Shown here: piece by piece, positions 34,576 through 44,211 of the stretch | Position numbering within the stretch: position 1 is the stretch's first letter | How the letters are laid out: the number at the start of each line of letters is the position of its first letter | NCBI GenBank assembly: GCA_020832655.1 | Contig: JAFIEF010000002.1 | Span: 62,001 to 126,000, forward strand | Direction of reading: 5' to 3' | Source: Paracoccaceae bacterium | Lineage (GTDB): Bacteria; Pseudomonadota; Alphaproteobacteria; Rhodobacterales; Rhodobacteraceae | DNA length: 64,000 nucleotides | Notes under the pieces: model-generated | Seen by the model: the letters and a program-made list of their open reading frames with translations, nothing else | Databases searched by the model: none | What the model was told of the DNA's origin: nothing | Made by a program: the position numbers and the translations under genes

Positions 34576-35199
34576 CTATGTATCGGCCGTTTCAGCCCTG
34601 GAGGTGACGATATCGTCGATCAACCCCCAGTCCTTTGCCATCTCTGCGGTCATGAAATTGTCGCGTTCCAGCGCATCCTCGACCTTTTTCAGGGTCTGGC
34701 CGGTATGCCTGACATAGATCTTGTTCAGCCGCTCTTTCAGTTCCAGAATCTCGCGCGCGTGGATCGAGATATCGGTGGCCTGCCCCTGAAACCCGCCCGA
34801 AGGCTGGTGCACCATGATGCGCGAATTGGGCAGTGAAAAGCGCATGCCCTTTTCACCCGCCGCCAGCAGCAGTGACCCCATCGAAGCTGCCTGCCCGACA
34901 ACCAGCGTGGACACTTTCGGCTTGATGTATTGCATGGTGTCATAGATCGACAGGCCAGAGGTGACGACACCGCCGGGGCTGTTGATATACATCGAGATTT
35001 CCTTGGACGGGTTTTCCGCCTCCAGATGCAGAAGCTGTGCCACGATCAGGCTGGCCATGCCGTCATGTACCGGGCCGGTGACGAAGATGATGCGTTCCTT
35101 CAGCAGGCGCGAGAAAATGTCATAGGCGCGTTCACCGCGGCTGGTCTGTTCGACCACCATCGGGACAAGATTCATGTAGGTTTCAATCGGATCGTGCAT
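34576..35199 (-). CDS. clpP: ATP-dependent Clp protease proteolytic subunit ClpP
   Basis: Serine protease forming the ClpXP/ClpAP chamber. The catalytic triad is Ser106 in VGQAASMGS, His131 in [10 protein letters not shown] and Asp180 in [10 protein letters not shown]. Length is 207 residues. The ATG at 35199 gives the family start [18 protein letters not shown]; an upstream extension is unconserved. It lies 170 bases before clpX, the standard order in alphaproteobacteria. Confidence 0.97.
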   Translation of the reverse strand: MHDPIETYMNLVPMVVEQTSRGERAYDIFSRLLKERIIFVTGPVHDGMASLIVAQLLHLEAENPSKEISMYINSPGGVVTSGLSIYDTMQYIKPKVSTLVVGQAASMGSLLLAAGEKGMRFSLPNSRIMVHQPSGGFQGQATDISIHAREILELKERLNKIYVRHTGQTLKKVEDALERDNFMTAEMAKDWGLIDDIVTSRAETADT

Positions 35200-35322
35200 G
35201 TGCCTGCCTTTGTCTGGACCCGTCCATCGGGTCTGTTGATACGCGCATTTGCTTGCGGGAATCTTAGTCCTGCGATTTGGGGGCTGCAAGGGGCCGAAGA
35301 AAAAACAATCCATGTAACGGTC

Positions 35323-35865
35323 TTAACCCAGCGCCTTGCCCAGCCGGGGCAGGCGCGCGCGTTTGAGAAGTGGGCGCAGAGGCTGGGCGCGGCCAGAGGC
35401 GGCCTCGGTCGCGGCCTGTGCCGCGCTCACGGCCCCTTCCACCCCGTCGGGGGCGTCCACCCACAGCGCCATCAGCACATCATCAGGGCTGCGCGCGGCA
35501 ATGCCATGCGGGACCAGTGCGCGGGCGGGAAAATCGCGCAGGTTCAGTGTGATGATCAGGGCGGCCTGGCCGCTGATGGCGGTGGCCAGAACATGGGTAT
35601 CTGCCGCGTCGGGCAGGTCAAGCTGCGCTTCAAGCGCGGGGTCGGCGGGCCGTTCGGCATCTGGCCAGCGCGCGCGCAGCGCGGCGATTTCGCCGCTGGC
35701 AATCGCCGCCCCTTCTGGTCCCAGCCGTGCCGCCGCATGCTGCCATTCGGCCAGAATGCGCGCCGACCACAGCGGGGCGAACCCGCCCCGCGCGGCAACG
35801 CCGACAAGGATTTCGCGCAGCACTGTGGGATAGAGGACACAAGCATCCAGAACCGCGCGCATCAT
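35323..35865 (-). CDS. PIN domain-containing protein
   Basis: A protein of about 180 residues. [12 protein letters not shown] supplies the first PIN acidic residue, and LPDAADTHVLATAISGQAALIITLNLRDF, here cited by DAADTHVLA and ITLNLRDF, supplies the others, so an Mg-dependent ribonuclease fold is likely. It resembles VapC-type toxins, but no small antitoxin gene is adjacent. Its start (ATGATG at 35865) overlaps the rlmI stop, so it is coupled to an rRNA methyltransferase. It may act in RNA processing rather than as a toxin; this is unproven. Confidence 0.82.
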   Translation of the reverse strand: MMRAVLDACVLYPTVLREILVGVAARGGFAPLWSARILAEWQHAAARLGPEGAAIASGEIAALRARWPDAERPADPALEAQLDLPDAADTHVLATAISGQAALIITLNLRDFPARALVPHGIAARSPDDVLMALWVDAPDGVEGAVSAAQAATEAASGRAQPLRPLLKRARLPRLGKALG

Positions 35866-37058
35866 CCATCCAGCCGGAAGAACACCGCCTTCAGATAGCC
35901 GCTTTCGGCCAGTTGCGGCAATTGCGGATGGTCCGGCCCGGTAAATCCGGTATGGATCATCTGCGCCCGCCGCCCCGCGCGCCCGATCCCGCGTGCGCTG
36001 GCATTGCGAAACGCGGTCAGATCCGCTGCATGGCTGCACGAACACAGCCCCAGATAGCCCCCCCTTGCCACCAGCGGCGCGGCCAGCCGCGCCACGCGCT
36101 CATAGGCGCGCAGCCCCTTGTCGAGCGCCTGCTTGTTGGGGGCAAAGGCAGGCGGGTCGCAGACCACAAGGTCGAATTCCGCGCCTTCTGTGGCCAGCGC
36201 TTCCATCGCCTCGAACGCATCGCCCTGGCGCGTGGCAAAGCGCGCGGCAACCCCGCTGGCCTGCGCGCCGCGCATGGCCAGATCCAGCGCGGGCGCAGAG
36301 CTGTCCACCGCCAGCGCGTGGCTTGCCCCGCCAGCAAGCGCGGCCAGTGAAAACCCGCCCACATGGGCGAACACATCCAGCACCCGCGCACCCCCGCGCG
36401 CCAGCCTCGCGCCAAAGGCGTGATTGTCGCGCTGATCGAAAAACAGCCCGGTCTTCTGGCCGCCCAGCAGATCGGCCAGATAGGTCGCGCCATTCATCGG
36501 CACCGGCACTGGCCCGTCCAGCGCGCCGCAATGCAAGGCCGTCGCATCATCCAGCCCCTCCAGCACGCGGGCGCGGCTGGCGGCATTCTTGACGATGATG
36601 CCCGCGCCCGTCACTTGCTGCACGGCGCGGGCCAGCAGGTCGAATTGCGCCTCGGCCCAGGCGGAATTGGGCTGGATCACCACCGCATCGCCAAATCGGT
36701 CGATCACCAGACCGGGCAGGCCATCGGCTTCGGCATGCACAAGGCGATAGAAGGGCGCGTCGTAAAGCCGGTTGCGCAGATCCTGTGCGCGGGTCAGTTT
36801 TGCCACCAGCCAGTCCAGATCGATCACCGCCTCGGGGTTGCGGTCCATCATCCGCGCGAAGATGCGCGAGGTCGGGTTGACCGTCACCAGCCCCAAGGCG
36901 CGGCCCATGCCGTCTTCCAGCCGCGCGAAACTGCCCGGGGCCAGCGCCCGGCTGCGCCGGTCCGTCACCACCTCATTGGCGAAGGCCCAGGGGAAGCCGT
37001 GGCGGATGGCGCGGGCCTCGGCCTTGGGTTTCAGGCGGATCGTGGGGATGCGGGACAT
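35862..37058 (-). CDS. RlmI-like class I SAM-dependent rRNA methyltransferase
   Basis: A 398-residue protein with an N-terminal PUA-like RNA-binding domain ([22 protein letters not shown]) and a Rossmann methyltransferase domain ([20 protein letters not shown]) with catalytic-type motif [12 protein letters not shown] and [11 protein letters not shown]. The family makes 5-methylcytosine in 23S rRNA (RlmI-type). The exact target is not fixed by sequence. The downstream PIN gene overlaps its stop. Confidence 0.9.
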   Translation of the reverse strand: MSRIPTIRLKPKAEARAIRHGFPWAFANEVVTDRRSRALAPGSFARLEDGMGRALGLVTVNPTSRIFARMMDRNPEAVIDLDWLVAKLTRAQDLRNRLYDAPFYRLVHAEADGLPGLVIDRFGDAVVIQPNSAWAEAQFDLLARAVQQVTGAGIIVKNAASRARVLEGLDDATALHCGALDGPVPVPMNGATYLADLLGGQKTGLFFDQRDNHAFGARLARGGARVLDVFAHVGGFSLAALAGGASHALAVDSSAPALDLAMRGAQASGVAARFATRQGDAFEAMEALATEGAEFDLVVCDPPAFAPNKQALDKGLRAYERVARLAAPLVARGGYLGLCSCSHAADLTAFRNASARGIGRAGRRAQMIHTGFTGPDHPQLPQLAESGYLKAVFFRLDG

Positions 37059-37326
37059 GGCGCGGCTTTCATCTGGTTTGCTTGCTGCGCCCTACGACAG
37101 CGCAGACGCCGATGGAAGGGGCAAGCGGCAGGCGGCGCCACCGCGCAGGGACGGGCGCGGGGGCGCGGATCGGCTGAAAATTGCTGGCATTTTGAATATC
37201 CGCCTGAAAAGGACATGGTTTTTCGTGCATTGCATATTCCTTCACCCGGTGTTTGCTTCTATAGTCGGGCGGCACCAGACCAGAAAGCCAGTACAAGGCG
37301 ACAGGGCGCAACCGGGGGTAGAACGC

Positions 37327-37614
37327 ATGATTCGTTCGGAATTGATTCAGATCATCGCAGAAGAAAATCCGCATTTGTTTCAGCGCGACGTTGAACGAAT
37401 TGTGCATACTGTGTTCGAAGAGATTACCGAGGCGCTGGCGCGCGGGGAACGGGTCGAGCTGCGCGGCTTCGGGGCGTTTTCGGTCAAGAAGCGCGATCCG
37501 CGCATTGGCCGCAATCCGCGCACGGGTGAAAGCGTGCAGGTCGAGGCCAAGGCCGTGCCGTTCTTCAAGACCGGCAAGCTGCTGCGCGACCGACTGAACG
37601 GAATAGAAGGATGA
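37327..37614 (+). CDS. ihfB: Integration host factor subunit beta
   Basis: A 95-residue DNA-bending protein that pairs with IHF-alpha in the nucleoid, affecting transcription and recombination. The start [21 protein letters not shown] and the DNA-binding arm [21 protein letters not shown], cited by its RIGRNPRTG tip, are diagnostic. AT-rich DNA with TTGCAT-like boxes lies 60-100 bases upstream and probably holds the promoter. It is followed closely by lapA and trpF. Confidence 0.95.
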   Translation: MIRSELIQIIAEENPHLFQRDVERIVHTVFEEITEALARGERVELRGFGAFSVKKRDPRIGRNPRTGESVQVEAKAVPFFKTGKLLRDRLNGIEG

Positions 37615-37618
37615 CGTG

Positions 37619-37972
37619 ATGCTGAGCTATCTGCGCTATGGGCTGCTGGCGCTTGTTGCCATCGTGCTGGTGATCGTGGCGCTTGCAAATCGGGCGATGG
37701 TAACGGTCAGCCTGCTGCCCGACACGCTGGCCGGGCTGCTGGGCGCTGATCCGCAGGTGACCTTGCCGCTTTTCGTGTTGCTGGGCGTGGCGCTTGCGGC
37801 AGGGCTGTTTCTGGGGCTGGTCTGGGAATGGCTGCGCGAACGCGGCTATCGGGCCGAAGCTGCGCGGGCGCGGCGTGAAGCGGACGGGCTGCGTGCCGAG
37901 CTTAAGCGCGCCGAGCGTGTCGCGCCGGAAACGCATAAGGATGATGTCCTTGCCGTGCTGGATGCGCGCTGA
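37619..37972 (+). CDS. lapA: LapA domain protein (lipopolysaccharide assembly protein A-like)
   Basis: A 117-residue inner-membrane protein with two hydrophobic helices (LLALVAIVLVIVALANRAMV and LFVLLGVALAAGLFLGLVWE). A cytoplasmic charged tail follows, predicted coiled coil (AARARREADGLRAELKRAER). This is the DUF1049/LapA pattern seen beside ihfB in many proteobacteria. The ATG at 37619 lies a few bases after the ihfB stop. Its role in envelope assembly is inferred from the family. Confidence 0.85.
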   Translation: MLSYLRYGLLALVAIVLVIVALANRAMVTVSLLPDTLAGLLGADPQVTLPLFVLLGVALAAGLFLGLVWEWLRERGYRAEAARARREADGLRAELKRAERVAPETHKDDVLAVLDAR

Positions 37973-37978
37973 TCGCCA

Positions 37979-38653
37979 ATGGCCGCCACATCACAGTTGC
38001 ATGTCAAGATTTGTGGGCTGACCGAAGCGGCAGGCGTTGGGGCGGCTGCTGCGGCAGGCGCGCGCTATGTGGGATTCGTGTTTTTCCCGAAATCGCCGCG
38101 CAATGTCAGTTTTGAACAGGCGCGCGCGCTGGCGCTGTCTGTCCCCGAAGGCATTGCCAAGGTGGCGCTGACGGTTGATGCCGATGATGCGATGCTGGCG
38201 GAATTACTCGACCGCGTGCCGCTGGACATGCTGCAACTGCACGGGGCCGAATCGCCTGACCGGGTCAGCGACCTGCGCGCGCGCTTTGGTCTGCCGGTGA
38301 TGAAGGCCGTGGGCGTTGCAACCGCCGATGATCTGCCCGCGCTGGATCGCTACGGTCAGGTGGCCGATCAGCTTCTGGTCGATGCCAAGCCACAGCCGGG
38401 GGCTGTGTTGCCCGGCGGCAATGGGCTGAGCTTTGACTGGCGTCTGATTGCGGGGCGACGCTGGGCTTGCCCGTGGATGCTGGCAGGCGGGCTGACACCC
38501 GACAATGTCGCTGCCGCCATTCGCCTGACTGGCGCGCGCCAGCTTGATGTGTCTTCGGGGGTAGAGGCCGCGCCGGGTCGGAAAGACCCTGCGCTGATTG
38601 CGCGTTTCATCGACGCCGCGCAGCAAGCCGCTGCCGCGCCGGTGATCCGCTGA
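37979..38653 (+). CDS. trpF: Phosphoribosylanthranilate isomerase TrpF
   Basis: Catalyses the Amadori rearrangement in tryptophan biosynthesis. It is a 224-residue TIM barrel with [19 protein letters not shown] containing the catalytic Cys, [23 protein letters not shown] and the C-terminal phosphate-binding [19 protein letters not shown]. It follows lapA by six bases. The trpB gene that often follows is not here; typA lies convergent. Confidence 0.95.
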   Translation: MAATSQLHVKICGLTEAAGVGAAAAAGARYVGFVFFPKSPRNVSFEQARALALSVPEGIAKVALTVDADDAMLAELLDRVPLDMLQLHGAESPDRVSDLRARFGLPVMKAVGVATADDLPALDRYGQVADQLLVDAKPQPGAVLPGGNGLSFDWRLIAGRRWACPWMLAGGLTPDNVAAAIRLTGARQLDVSSGVEAAPGRKDPALIARFIDAAQQAAAAPVIR

Positions 38654-38669
38654 ACCTTGCCGCTTTCGG

Positions 38670-40490
38670 TTACGCGCTGGCCTTGGCCTGGCGCTTGCGC
38701 TCATGCGGGTCAAGGAAGCGCTTGCGCAGGCGGATCGCCTTGGGCGTGACCTCGACCAGTTCGTCATCATCGATATAGGCAATCGCCTGTTCCAGCGACA
38801 TGATCGTGGGCGGGGTCAGCTTGACCGCGTCATCGCTGCCGGACGCCCGTACATTGGTCAGTTTCTTGCCCTTCAAAGGGTTCACTTCCAGATCATTGTC
38901 GCGGCTGTGTTCACCGATGATCATGCCCTGATAGACCGGATCTTGCGGGTTGATGAACATCCGCCCGCGTTCTTCCAGGTTCCACAGCGCATAGGCGACA
39001 GCGGTGCCATCTTCCATCGAAATCAGCACGCCTTCGCGCCGCCCCGGAATGGTGCCGCGGTAAGGTGCCCATTCATGAAAGACGCGGTTCAGAACACCCG
39101 TGCCGCGCGTGTCGGTCATGAACTCGCCATGATAGCCGATCAGCCCGCGCGAGGGCACATGCGCGATGATGCGCGTCTTGCCGCTGCCTGCGGGTTTCAT
39201 CTCGACCAGATCTCCGCGGCGCGGGCCGGTCAGCTTTTCGATCACGGTGCCGGTATAGTCGTCATCGACATCGATGGTGACTTCCTCGACCGGTTCCAGC
39301 CGCTGCCCGCCTTCATCACGCATCAGCACGCGCGGGCGGGAAATCGAAAGCTCAAACCCTTCGCGGCGCATATTCTCGATCAACACGCCCATTTGCAATT
39401 CGCCGCGCCCTGCGACCTCGAATGCCTCGCCGCCCGGTGTGTCGGTGACGCGGATGGCGACATTCATTTCCGCCTCGCGCATCAGGCGTTCGCGGATCAC
39501 GCGGCTTTGCACCTTGGACCCGTCGCGCCCCGCCAGCGGCGAATCATTGATGCCGAAGGTCACGGAGATGGTGGGCGGGTCGATGGGTTGGGCGGGTAGG
39601 GCGGTGTCGATTTCCAACGCGCAGAGGGTATCGGCGACAGTGGCCTTCGACATGCCTGCAATGGTCACGATGTCACCGGCCTCTGCCGCGTTGATGGCCT
39701 GCTGGCCAAGGCCGCGAAAGGCCAGAACCTTGGTGACGCGGAACTGTTCCAGCTTTGCGCCGTCGCGCGACAGCGCCTTGATGGTTTCGCCTGCTTTCAG
39801 CGTGCCGGATTCCACCCGCCCGGTCAGGATGCGGCCCAGATAAGGGTCTGCCGACAGCGTGGTTGCCAGCATGCGGAATGGTTCAGCGCGCGCGGCAACC
39901 TGTGCCGGCGCGGGCACATGCGCCACCACCAGATCGAACAGCGCCGACATGTCCTTGCGCGGCCCGTCAAGTCCGGCATCGGCCCAGCCATTGATGCCGC
40001 TGGCGTAAAGCACTGGGAAATCGAGCTGTTCATCGCTTGCGCCCAGATTGGCGAACAGGTCGAACACCTCGTTCAATGCGCGGTCGGGGTCGGCGGCGGG
40101 CTTGTCGACCTTGTTCAGCAGCACGATCGGGCGCAGCCCCAGCGCCAGTGCCTTGGAGGTAACGAATTTCGTCTGCGGCATCGGCCCTTCGGCGGCATCG
40201 ACCAGCAGCACCACGCCATCGACCATCGACAGGATGCGTTCGACCTCGCCGCCGAAATCGGCATGGCCGGGGGTGTCGACGATATTGATGCGCGTGTCCT
40301 TCCATTCGACCGAGGTGGCCTTGGCCAGAATGGTGATGCCGCGTTCACGTTCCAGATCATTGCTGTCCATCGCGCGTTCGGCCACGGACTGGTTTTCGCG
40401 AAATGCGCCGGATTGTTTCAGAAGCTCGTCCACAAGAGTGGTCTTGCCGTGGTCGACATGCGCGATAATCGCGATATTGCGAAGGTCCAT
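38670..40490 (-). CDS. typA: Translational GTPase TypA/BipA
   Basis: Ribosome-associated GTPase involved in subunit assembly and stress responses. Length is 606 residues. The G1 motif AHVDHGKTTLVDEL lies at about residue 10, with RGITILAKATSV (G2), DTPGHADFGGEVER (G3) and NKVDKPAADP (G4). The C-terminal TypA-specific domain includes SRGLIGYHGEFMTDTRGTG, ending KRKQAKA-like. It converges with trpF with 16 bases between. Confidence 0.96.
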   Translation of the reverse strand: MDLRNIAIIAHVDHGKTTLVDELLKQSGAFRENQSVAERAMDSNDLERERGITILAKATSVEWKDTRINIVDTPGHADFGGEVERILSMVDGVVLLVDAAEGPMPQTKFVTSKALALGLRPIVLLNKVDKPAADPDRALNEVFDLFANLGASDEQLDFPVLYASGINGWADAGLDGPRKDMSALFDLVVAHVPAPAQVAARAEPFRMLATTLSADPYLGRILTGRVESGTLKAGETIKALSRDGAKLEQFRVTKVLAFRGLGQQAINAAEAGDIVTIAGMSKATVADTLCALEIDTALPAQPIDPPTISVTFGINDSPLAGRDGSKVQSRVIRERLMREAEMNVAIRVTDTPGGEAFEVAGRGELQMGVLIENMRREGFELSISRPRVLMRDEGGQRLEPVEEVTIDVDDDYTGTVIEKLTGPRRGDLVEMKPAGSGKTRIIAHVPSRGLIGYHGEFMTDTRGTGVLNRVFHEWAPYRGTIPGRREGVLISMEDGTAVAYALWNLEERGRMFINPQDPVYQGMIIGEHSRDNDLEVNPLKGKKLTNVRASGSDDAVKLTPPTIMSLEQAIAYIDDDELVEVTPKAIRLRKRFLDPHERKRQAKASA

Positions 40491-40561
40491 ACCAGAACTG
40501 CCTTTTGATGCTGCGCCGCCGCGTTAAACGATTATCGCCCCTCTGGCTAGCCCCGAAAGCT

Positions 40562-41179
40562 TCACGTTCCGATATACAGATCGTTGCGGTGGTTGATCGC
40601 GATGATCGCGCTAAGCACGAATGCCCCCAGAAGTGACCACAGCACCAACGTTGCGGGCAGTATCAGCAGCGCGGCGGCAAAGAGCAGCAGGTCGAACCCG
40701 AATTGCACATAGCCCGCGCGCCATCCATAGCGTTCCTGCAAGTCGAACGCCACGATGCCCACACCCCCAAGGCTTGCGCGATGGCGAAAGATCGCCAGCA
40801 GCCCCGCGCCAGAGATCATGCCGAACAGCACCGCCGCCACTGCCGGATGCGCGGGGTCCACCCGCACCAGATCACCGATGATGACCGACACGCCGGAAAT
40901 CAGTGCCACAGCCGCGAAGGTCTTGAAGGTGAAAGCCGCGCCCAGCCGAAACCACGCCAGCGCATAGAAGGGCAGGTTGATCACGAAGAACACGGCCCCG
41001 AAGCTCCAGCCGGTCAGGTAGGAAATCAGCACTGCCGCGCCCGCGGTCTGACCCGTCACCAGCCCCGCCCCGGTCAGGATCAGAACGCCGAAGGCGCACA
41101 TCACCGCGCCGAAAGCCAGCCCCTGCGCGTCGTCAAATCGGGTATGGCGCACTGCTTCGGGCATATCAGTGACCGACAC
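40562..41179 (-). CDS. YitT family membrane protein
   Basis: A 205-residue integral membrane protein with about five helices (LAFGAVMCAFGVLILTGAGL, GAVFFVINLPFYALAWFRLG, AAVALISGVSVIIGDLV, LFGMISGAGLLAIF, LLLFAAALLILPATLVLW). NLPFYALAW and RHRASLGGVGIVAF match the YitT/DUF161 pattern. The transported substrate is unknown. Its start overlaps the end of the SMR gene upstream by 14 bases, suggesting one transcript. Confidence 0.8.
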   Translation of the reverse strand: MSVTDMPEAVRHTRFDDAQGLAFGAVMCAFGVLILTGAGLVTGQTAGAAVLISYLTGWSFGAVFFVINLPFYALAWFRLGAAFTFKTFAAVALISGVSVIIGDLVRVDPAHPAVAAVLFGMISGAGLLAIFRHRASLGGVGIVAFDLQERYGWRAGYVQFGFDLLLFAAALLILPATLVLWSLLGAFVLSAIIAINHRNDLYIGT

Positions 41180-41495
41180 TGTCGCTGAATATGTTGATCA
41201 CGACAATGCCCGCGATGATCATGCCAAGGCCCAGCAGCGCGGGCGCGTCCAGCCGCTGGCCGAACACCACCCAGCCGATGGCCGCAATCAGGCAGATGCC
41301 CAGCCCCGACCAGATCGCATAGGCCACCCCCACTGGTATGACCCGCAATACCAGCGCCAGCAGCCAGAAAGACAGCGCATAAGCCAGCACCACCAGAAGC
41401 GAGGGCGCAAGCCGCGTCATCCCGTCGCTGGCCTTCAGCGCGGTGGTGCCGATGGTTTCAAAGACAATGGCCACGGCCAGATACAGCCAATGCAT
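41166..41495 (-). CDS. Small multidrug resistance (SMR) family transporter, EmrE-like
   Basis: A 109-residue, four-helix proton antiporter. Glu13 in AVAIVFETIGTTALKAS corresponds to the essential EmrE Glu14. PVGVAYAIWSGLGI and GMIIAGIVVINIFS match the Qac/EmrE branch rather than SugE. It may export cationic compounds. It is first in a pair with the YitT gene. Confidence 0.9.
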   Translation of the reverse strand: MHWLYLAVAIVFETIGTTALKASDGMTRLAPSLLVVLAYALSFWLLALVLRVIPVGVAYAIWSGLGICLIAAIGWVVFGQRLDAPALLGLGMIIAGIVVINIFSDSVGH

Positions 41496-41516
41496 GACGC
41501 TGCCCCAGAGATCAGA

Positions 41517-41548
41517 GCGCCCTGCCGCGCGATGTCGCGGCAGGGCGC
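41517..41548 (-). terminator. 13-bp perfect hairpin downstream of leuA
   Basis: GCGCCCTGCCGCG and CGCGGCAGGGCGC arms flank a six-base loop between the leuA stop and the SMR gene start. It is a likely leuA terminator, with no clear T-run. Confidence 0.55.
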
Positions 41549-41553
41549 AGGTT

Positions 41554-43119
41554 TCAGCCCGCCGAACTCATCAGCGCGGACAGATTGCCGCGATGGCGGT
41601 GCAGCACCAGACGGTTGAGCGCGTTGATATAGGCCTTGGCCGAAGCCACGACCGTATCGGTGTCCGAGGACTGGCCGGTATAGACCACCCCGTCCTGCGC
41701 CAGCCGCACGCTGACCGTGGCCTGCGCGTCGGTGCCTTCGGTCACGGCATGAACCTGATACAGCTCCAGCCGCGCCTCATGCGGGAACAGCATCTTGACC
41801 GCGTTGAAGGTCGCATCCACCGGCCCGTCGCCGGTGGCGTCGATGAATTTCTCTTCCTCGCCGATCTTCAGCGTCATCTCGGCTTCTTGCGGGCCTTCGG
41901 TGCCGCAGATCACGCGCAGCTTGCGCAACTGCAGATAGGCGTCGTCATCCGACAGGCTGGCTTCGGCCATCAGCGCGATCAGGTCGTCATCATAGACTTC
42001 CTTCTTGCGGTCGGCCAAAGCCTTGAAGCGGACAAACACATCCTTGAGCTGGTTGTCGCCCAGCTCATAGCCCAGTTCCGAGAGTTTCGCGCGCAGCGCC
42101 GCGCGGCCCGAATGCTTGCCCATCACCAGATTGGTGGCCGACAGCCCGATATCCTCGGGGCGCATGATCTCGAATGTTTCCTTGTTCTTCAGCATCCCGT
42201 CCTGATGGATGCCGGATTCATGCGCGAAGGCGTTCTTGCCGACCACGGCCTTGTTGAACTGCACCGGAAAGCCCGACACCGCACTGACCAGCCGCGAAAT
42301 GCCGATGATCTTGGTGGTGTCGATGCCGGTGCGGTAAGGCAGGATGTCATTGCGCACTTTCAGCGCCATGACCACTTCTTCCAGCGCCGTATTGCCCGCG
42401 CGTTCGCCCAGTCCATTGATCGTGCATTCGATCTGGCGCGCGCCGGCCTCGACTGCCGCCAGCGCATTGGCCGTGGCCATGCCCAGATCATTATGGCAAT
42501 GGGTGGCGAATGTGATCTGATCCGCCCCCGGCACCCGTTCCAGCAGCATACGGATGATATCGGCGCTTTCGCGCGGATAAGTATAGCCCACCGTGTCGGG
42601 AATGTTGATGGTCGTCGCGCCCGCCTTGATTGCGGTTTCGACCACGCGGCACAGATAGTCGGTTTCGGTGCGCGTGGCATCCATTGGCGACCATTGCACA
42701 TCATCGCACAGATTGCGCGCATGGCTGACCGTGTCATGAATACGCGCGACCATGCCGTCCTGATCCAGCGCAGTGATGTCGCGATGCAGCGGCGAGGTGC
42801 CGATGAATGTGTGGATGCGCGCGCGCGGGGCATGTTTCACCGCCTCCCAGCAGCGGTCGATATCGGCGATATTGGCGCGCGCCAACCCGCAGATAGCGGC
42901 GTTTTTCGCGTTTTGCGCGATTTCGGACACGGCCTGAAAATCGCCCTCGGACGCAATGGGAAAGCCTGCTTCGATAATGTCGACGCCCATTTCATCCAGA
43001 AGGGATGCAATCTCCAGCTTTTCGGCATGGCTCATCGTGGCGCCGGGGGATTGCTCGCCATCGCGCAAGGTGGTGTCAAAGATCAGGACGCGGTCCTGAC
43101 TGTCGGAAGCATGTGTCAT
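41554..43119 (-). CDS. leuA: 2-isopropylmalate synthase LeuA
   Basis: First enzyme of leucine biosynthesis, condensing acetyl-CoA with 2-oxoisovalerate. The N-terminal catalytic barrel shows FDTTLRDGEQSPGATMS, HCHNDLGMATANALAAVEAG with both metal His residues, and NGLGERAGNTALEEVV. The C-terminal half is the regulatory domain for leucine feedback. Length is 521 residues from the ATG at 43119. A leucine-rich leader peptide and hairpin lie upstream. Confidence 0.96.
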   Translation of the reverse strand: MTHASDSQDRVLIFDTTLRDGEQSPGATMSHAEKLEIASLLDEMGVDIIEAGFPIASEGDFQAVSEIAQNAKNAAICGLARANIADIDRCWEAVKHAPRARIHTFIGTSPLHRDITALDQDGMVARIHDTVSHARNLCDDVQWSPMDATRTETDYLCRVVETAIKAGATTINIPDTVGYTYPRESADIIRMLLERVPGADQITFATHCHNDLGMATANALAAVEAGARQIECTINGLGERAGNTALEEVVMALKVRNDILPYRTGIDTTKIIGISRLVSAVSGFPVQFNKAVVGKNAFAHESGIHQDGMLKNKETFEIMRPEDIGLSATNLVMGKHSGRAALRAKLSELGYELGDNQLKDVFVRFKALADRKKEVYDDDLIALMAEASLSDDDAYLQLRKLRVICGTEGPQEAEMTLKIGEEEKFIDATGDGPVDATFNAVKMLFPHEARLELYQVHAVTEGTDAQATVSVRLAQDGVVYTGQSSDTDTVVASAKAYINALNRLVLHRHRGNLSALMSSAG

Positions 43120-43180
43120 CTTGGGGTTCCTGTCAGCGGAATCTGTATGTGAGGATGTCGGTTGACGCGGGCGCTGTTCA

Positions 43181-43219
43181 CCTCTGAGCGGCGCGCCCGG
43201 CAATGGACACGCTCAGAGG
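43181..43219 (-). promoter_or_regulatory. leuA leader hairpin (putative attenuator)
   Basis: CCTCTGAGCG (43219-43210) and CGCTCAGAGG (43190-43181) on the minus strand form a 10-bp stem. The upstream arm overlaps the last leader codons and its stop. A ribosome stalled at the leucine codons, or released at the stop, would change this fold. A second GC-rich palindrome lies over the preceding codons. Confidence 0.6.
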
Positions 43220-43278
43220 CCTCTAAGAAGCAGCAGGGCGGGCGCCCGCGATGCACTGATCTGACAGCGTTGTGACAT
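43213..43278 (-). CDS. leuL: leuA leader peptide (LeuL-type attenuation peptide)
   Basis: A 21-codon frame starting MSQRCQISASRAPA and ending LLLLRGL, with four consecutive leucine codons (CTG CTG CTT CTT) and a fifth before TGA. It lies 94 bases upstream of leuA on the same strand and is followed by a hairpin overlapping its end. This is the standard layout of a ribosome-mediated attenuator responding to charged tRNA-Leu. No strong Shine-Dalgarno was identified. Confidence 0.8.
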   Translation of the reverse strand: MSQRCQISASRAPALLLLRGL

Positions 43279-43422
43279 GGGGCCGGACTATAGGCGCGTC
43301 GTTCCCGGTTGAAAAGCCCGAAATTCCGAAGGCAGGCCACGCTGCCGTTCCGCGCGCCAGCTTGACTCCATCCGCCTGCGCGCCCATGAAGCGGCTGACG
43401 AAACATCAGGCGGGTTGAGTTT

Positions 43423-44211
43423 ATGGCGGCGACAGGCGGCACGAAAGACAGTCTTTGGGACAACATCAAGACCATCATCTATGCGCTGCTGATTGCAGGG
43501 CTGTTCCGCACATTGTTCTTTCAGCCTTTCTGGATCCCGTCAGGCTCGATGAAGGAAACCCTGCTGATCGGCGATTTCCTGTTCGTCAACAAGATGGCCT
43601 ATGGCTATTCGCGCTATTCCTGCCCTTTCGGCCTGTGTCCGTTTGAAGGGCGCATTTTCGCCTCGGAACCCGAGCGCGGCGATATCGTCGTCTTTCGCCA
43701 TCCCGGCACGGGGGCGGATTACATCAAGCGGCTGATCGGCATGCCCGGCGACCGGGTGCAGATGCGCGATGGCATGCTATACCTGAATGATGAAGCGGTG
43801 CCGCAGGAACCGGCGGGGGATTTCGTCGAAATCTATCAACGTCAGGGTGGTGCGGGCCAGTTCCCCCGCTGCGAGAATGCACCGGTGGGGCAGGGGGGCG
43901 AATGCCGCAAGTCGCGCTATATCGAAACCCTGCCCAATGGCGTCAGCTACCCGGTGCTGAATATCAGCGATGGCAGCGCCTTTGACAACACGCCGGTCTT
44001 TACGGTGCCGGACGGGCATTTCTTCTTCATGGGTGACAACCGCGACAACTCGCTCGACAGTCGCTTGCCGCAGGCTGCGGGCGGGGTGGGGATGGTGCCG
44101 TTTGACCATCTGATCGGGCGCACGCGCCATGTCGTGTTCAGCGCCGAGGGGCGATCGCTGTTCTTCTTCTGGACATGGCGGTCGGACCGGTTCTTCGAGA
44201 GGTTGCAGTGA
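43423..44211 (+). CDS. lepB: Signal peptidase I LepB
   Basis: Membrane serine/lysine protease that removes Sec and Tat signal peptides. Catalytic Ser42 lies in [13 protein letters not shown] and Lys102 in [13 protein letters not shown]. The C-terminal box [14 protein letters not shown] is present. One N-terminal membrane helix ([17 protein letters not shown]) precedes the periplasmic domain. Length is 262 residues. Its stop overlaps the rnc GTG start (GTGA). Confidence 0.96.
   Translation: MAATGGTKDSLWDNIKTIIYALLIAGLFRTLFFQPFWIPSGSMKETLLIGDFLFVNKMAYGYSRYSCPFGLCPFEGRIFASEPERGDIVVFRHPGTGADYIKRLIGMPGDRVQMRDGMLYLNDEAVPQEPAGDFVEIYQRQGGAGQFPRCENAPVGQGGECRKSRYIETLPNGVSYPVLNISDGSAFDNTPVFTVPDGHFFFMGDNRDNSLDSRLPQAAGGVGMVPFDHLIGRTRHVVFSAEGRSLFFFWTWRSDRFFERLQ

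Noticed and set aside
35323-35865. Toxin-antitoxin system built on the PIN protein
   Set aside because: No small antitoxin gene precedes or follows it; the upstream overlapping gene is an rRNA methyltransferase.
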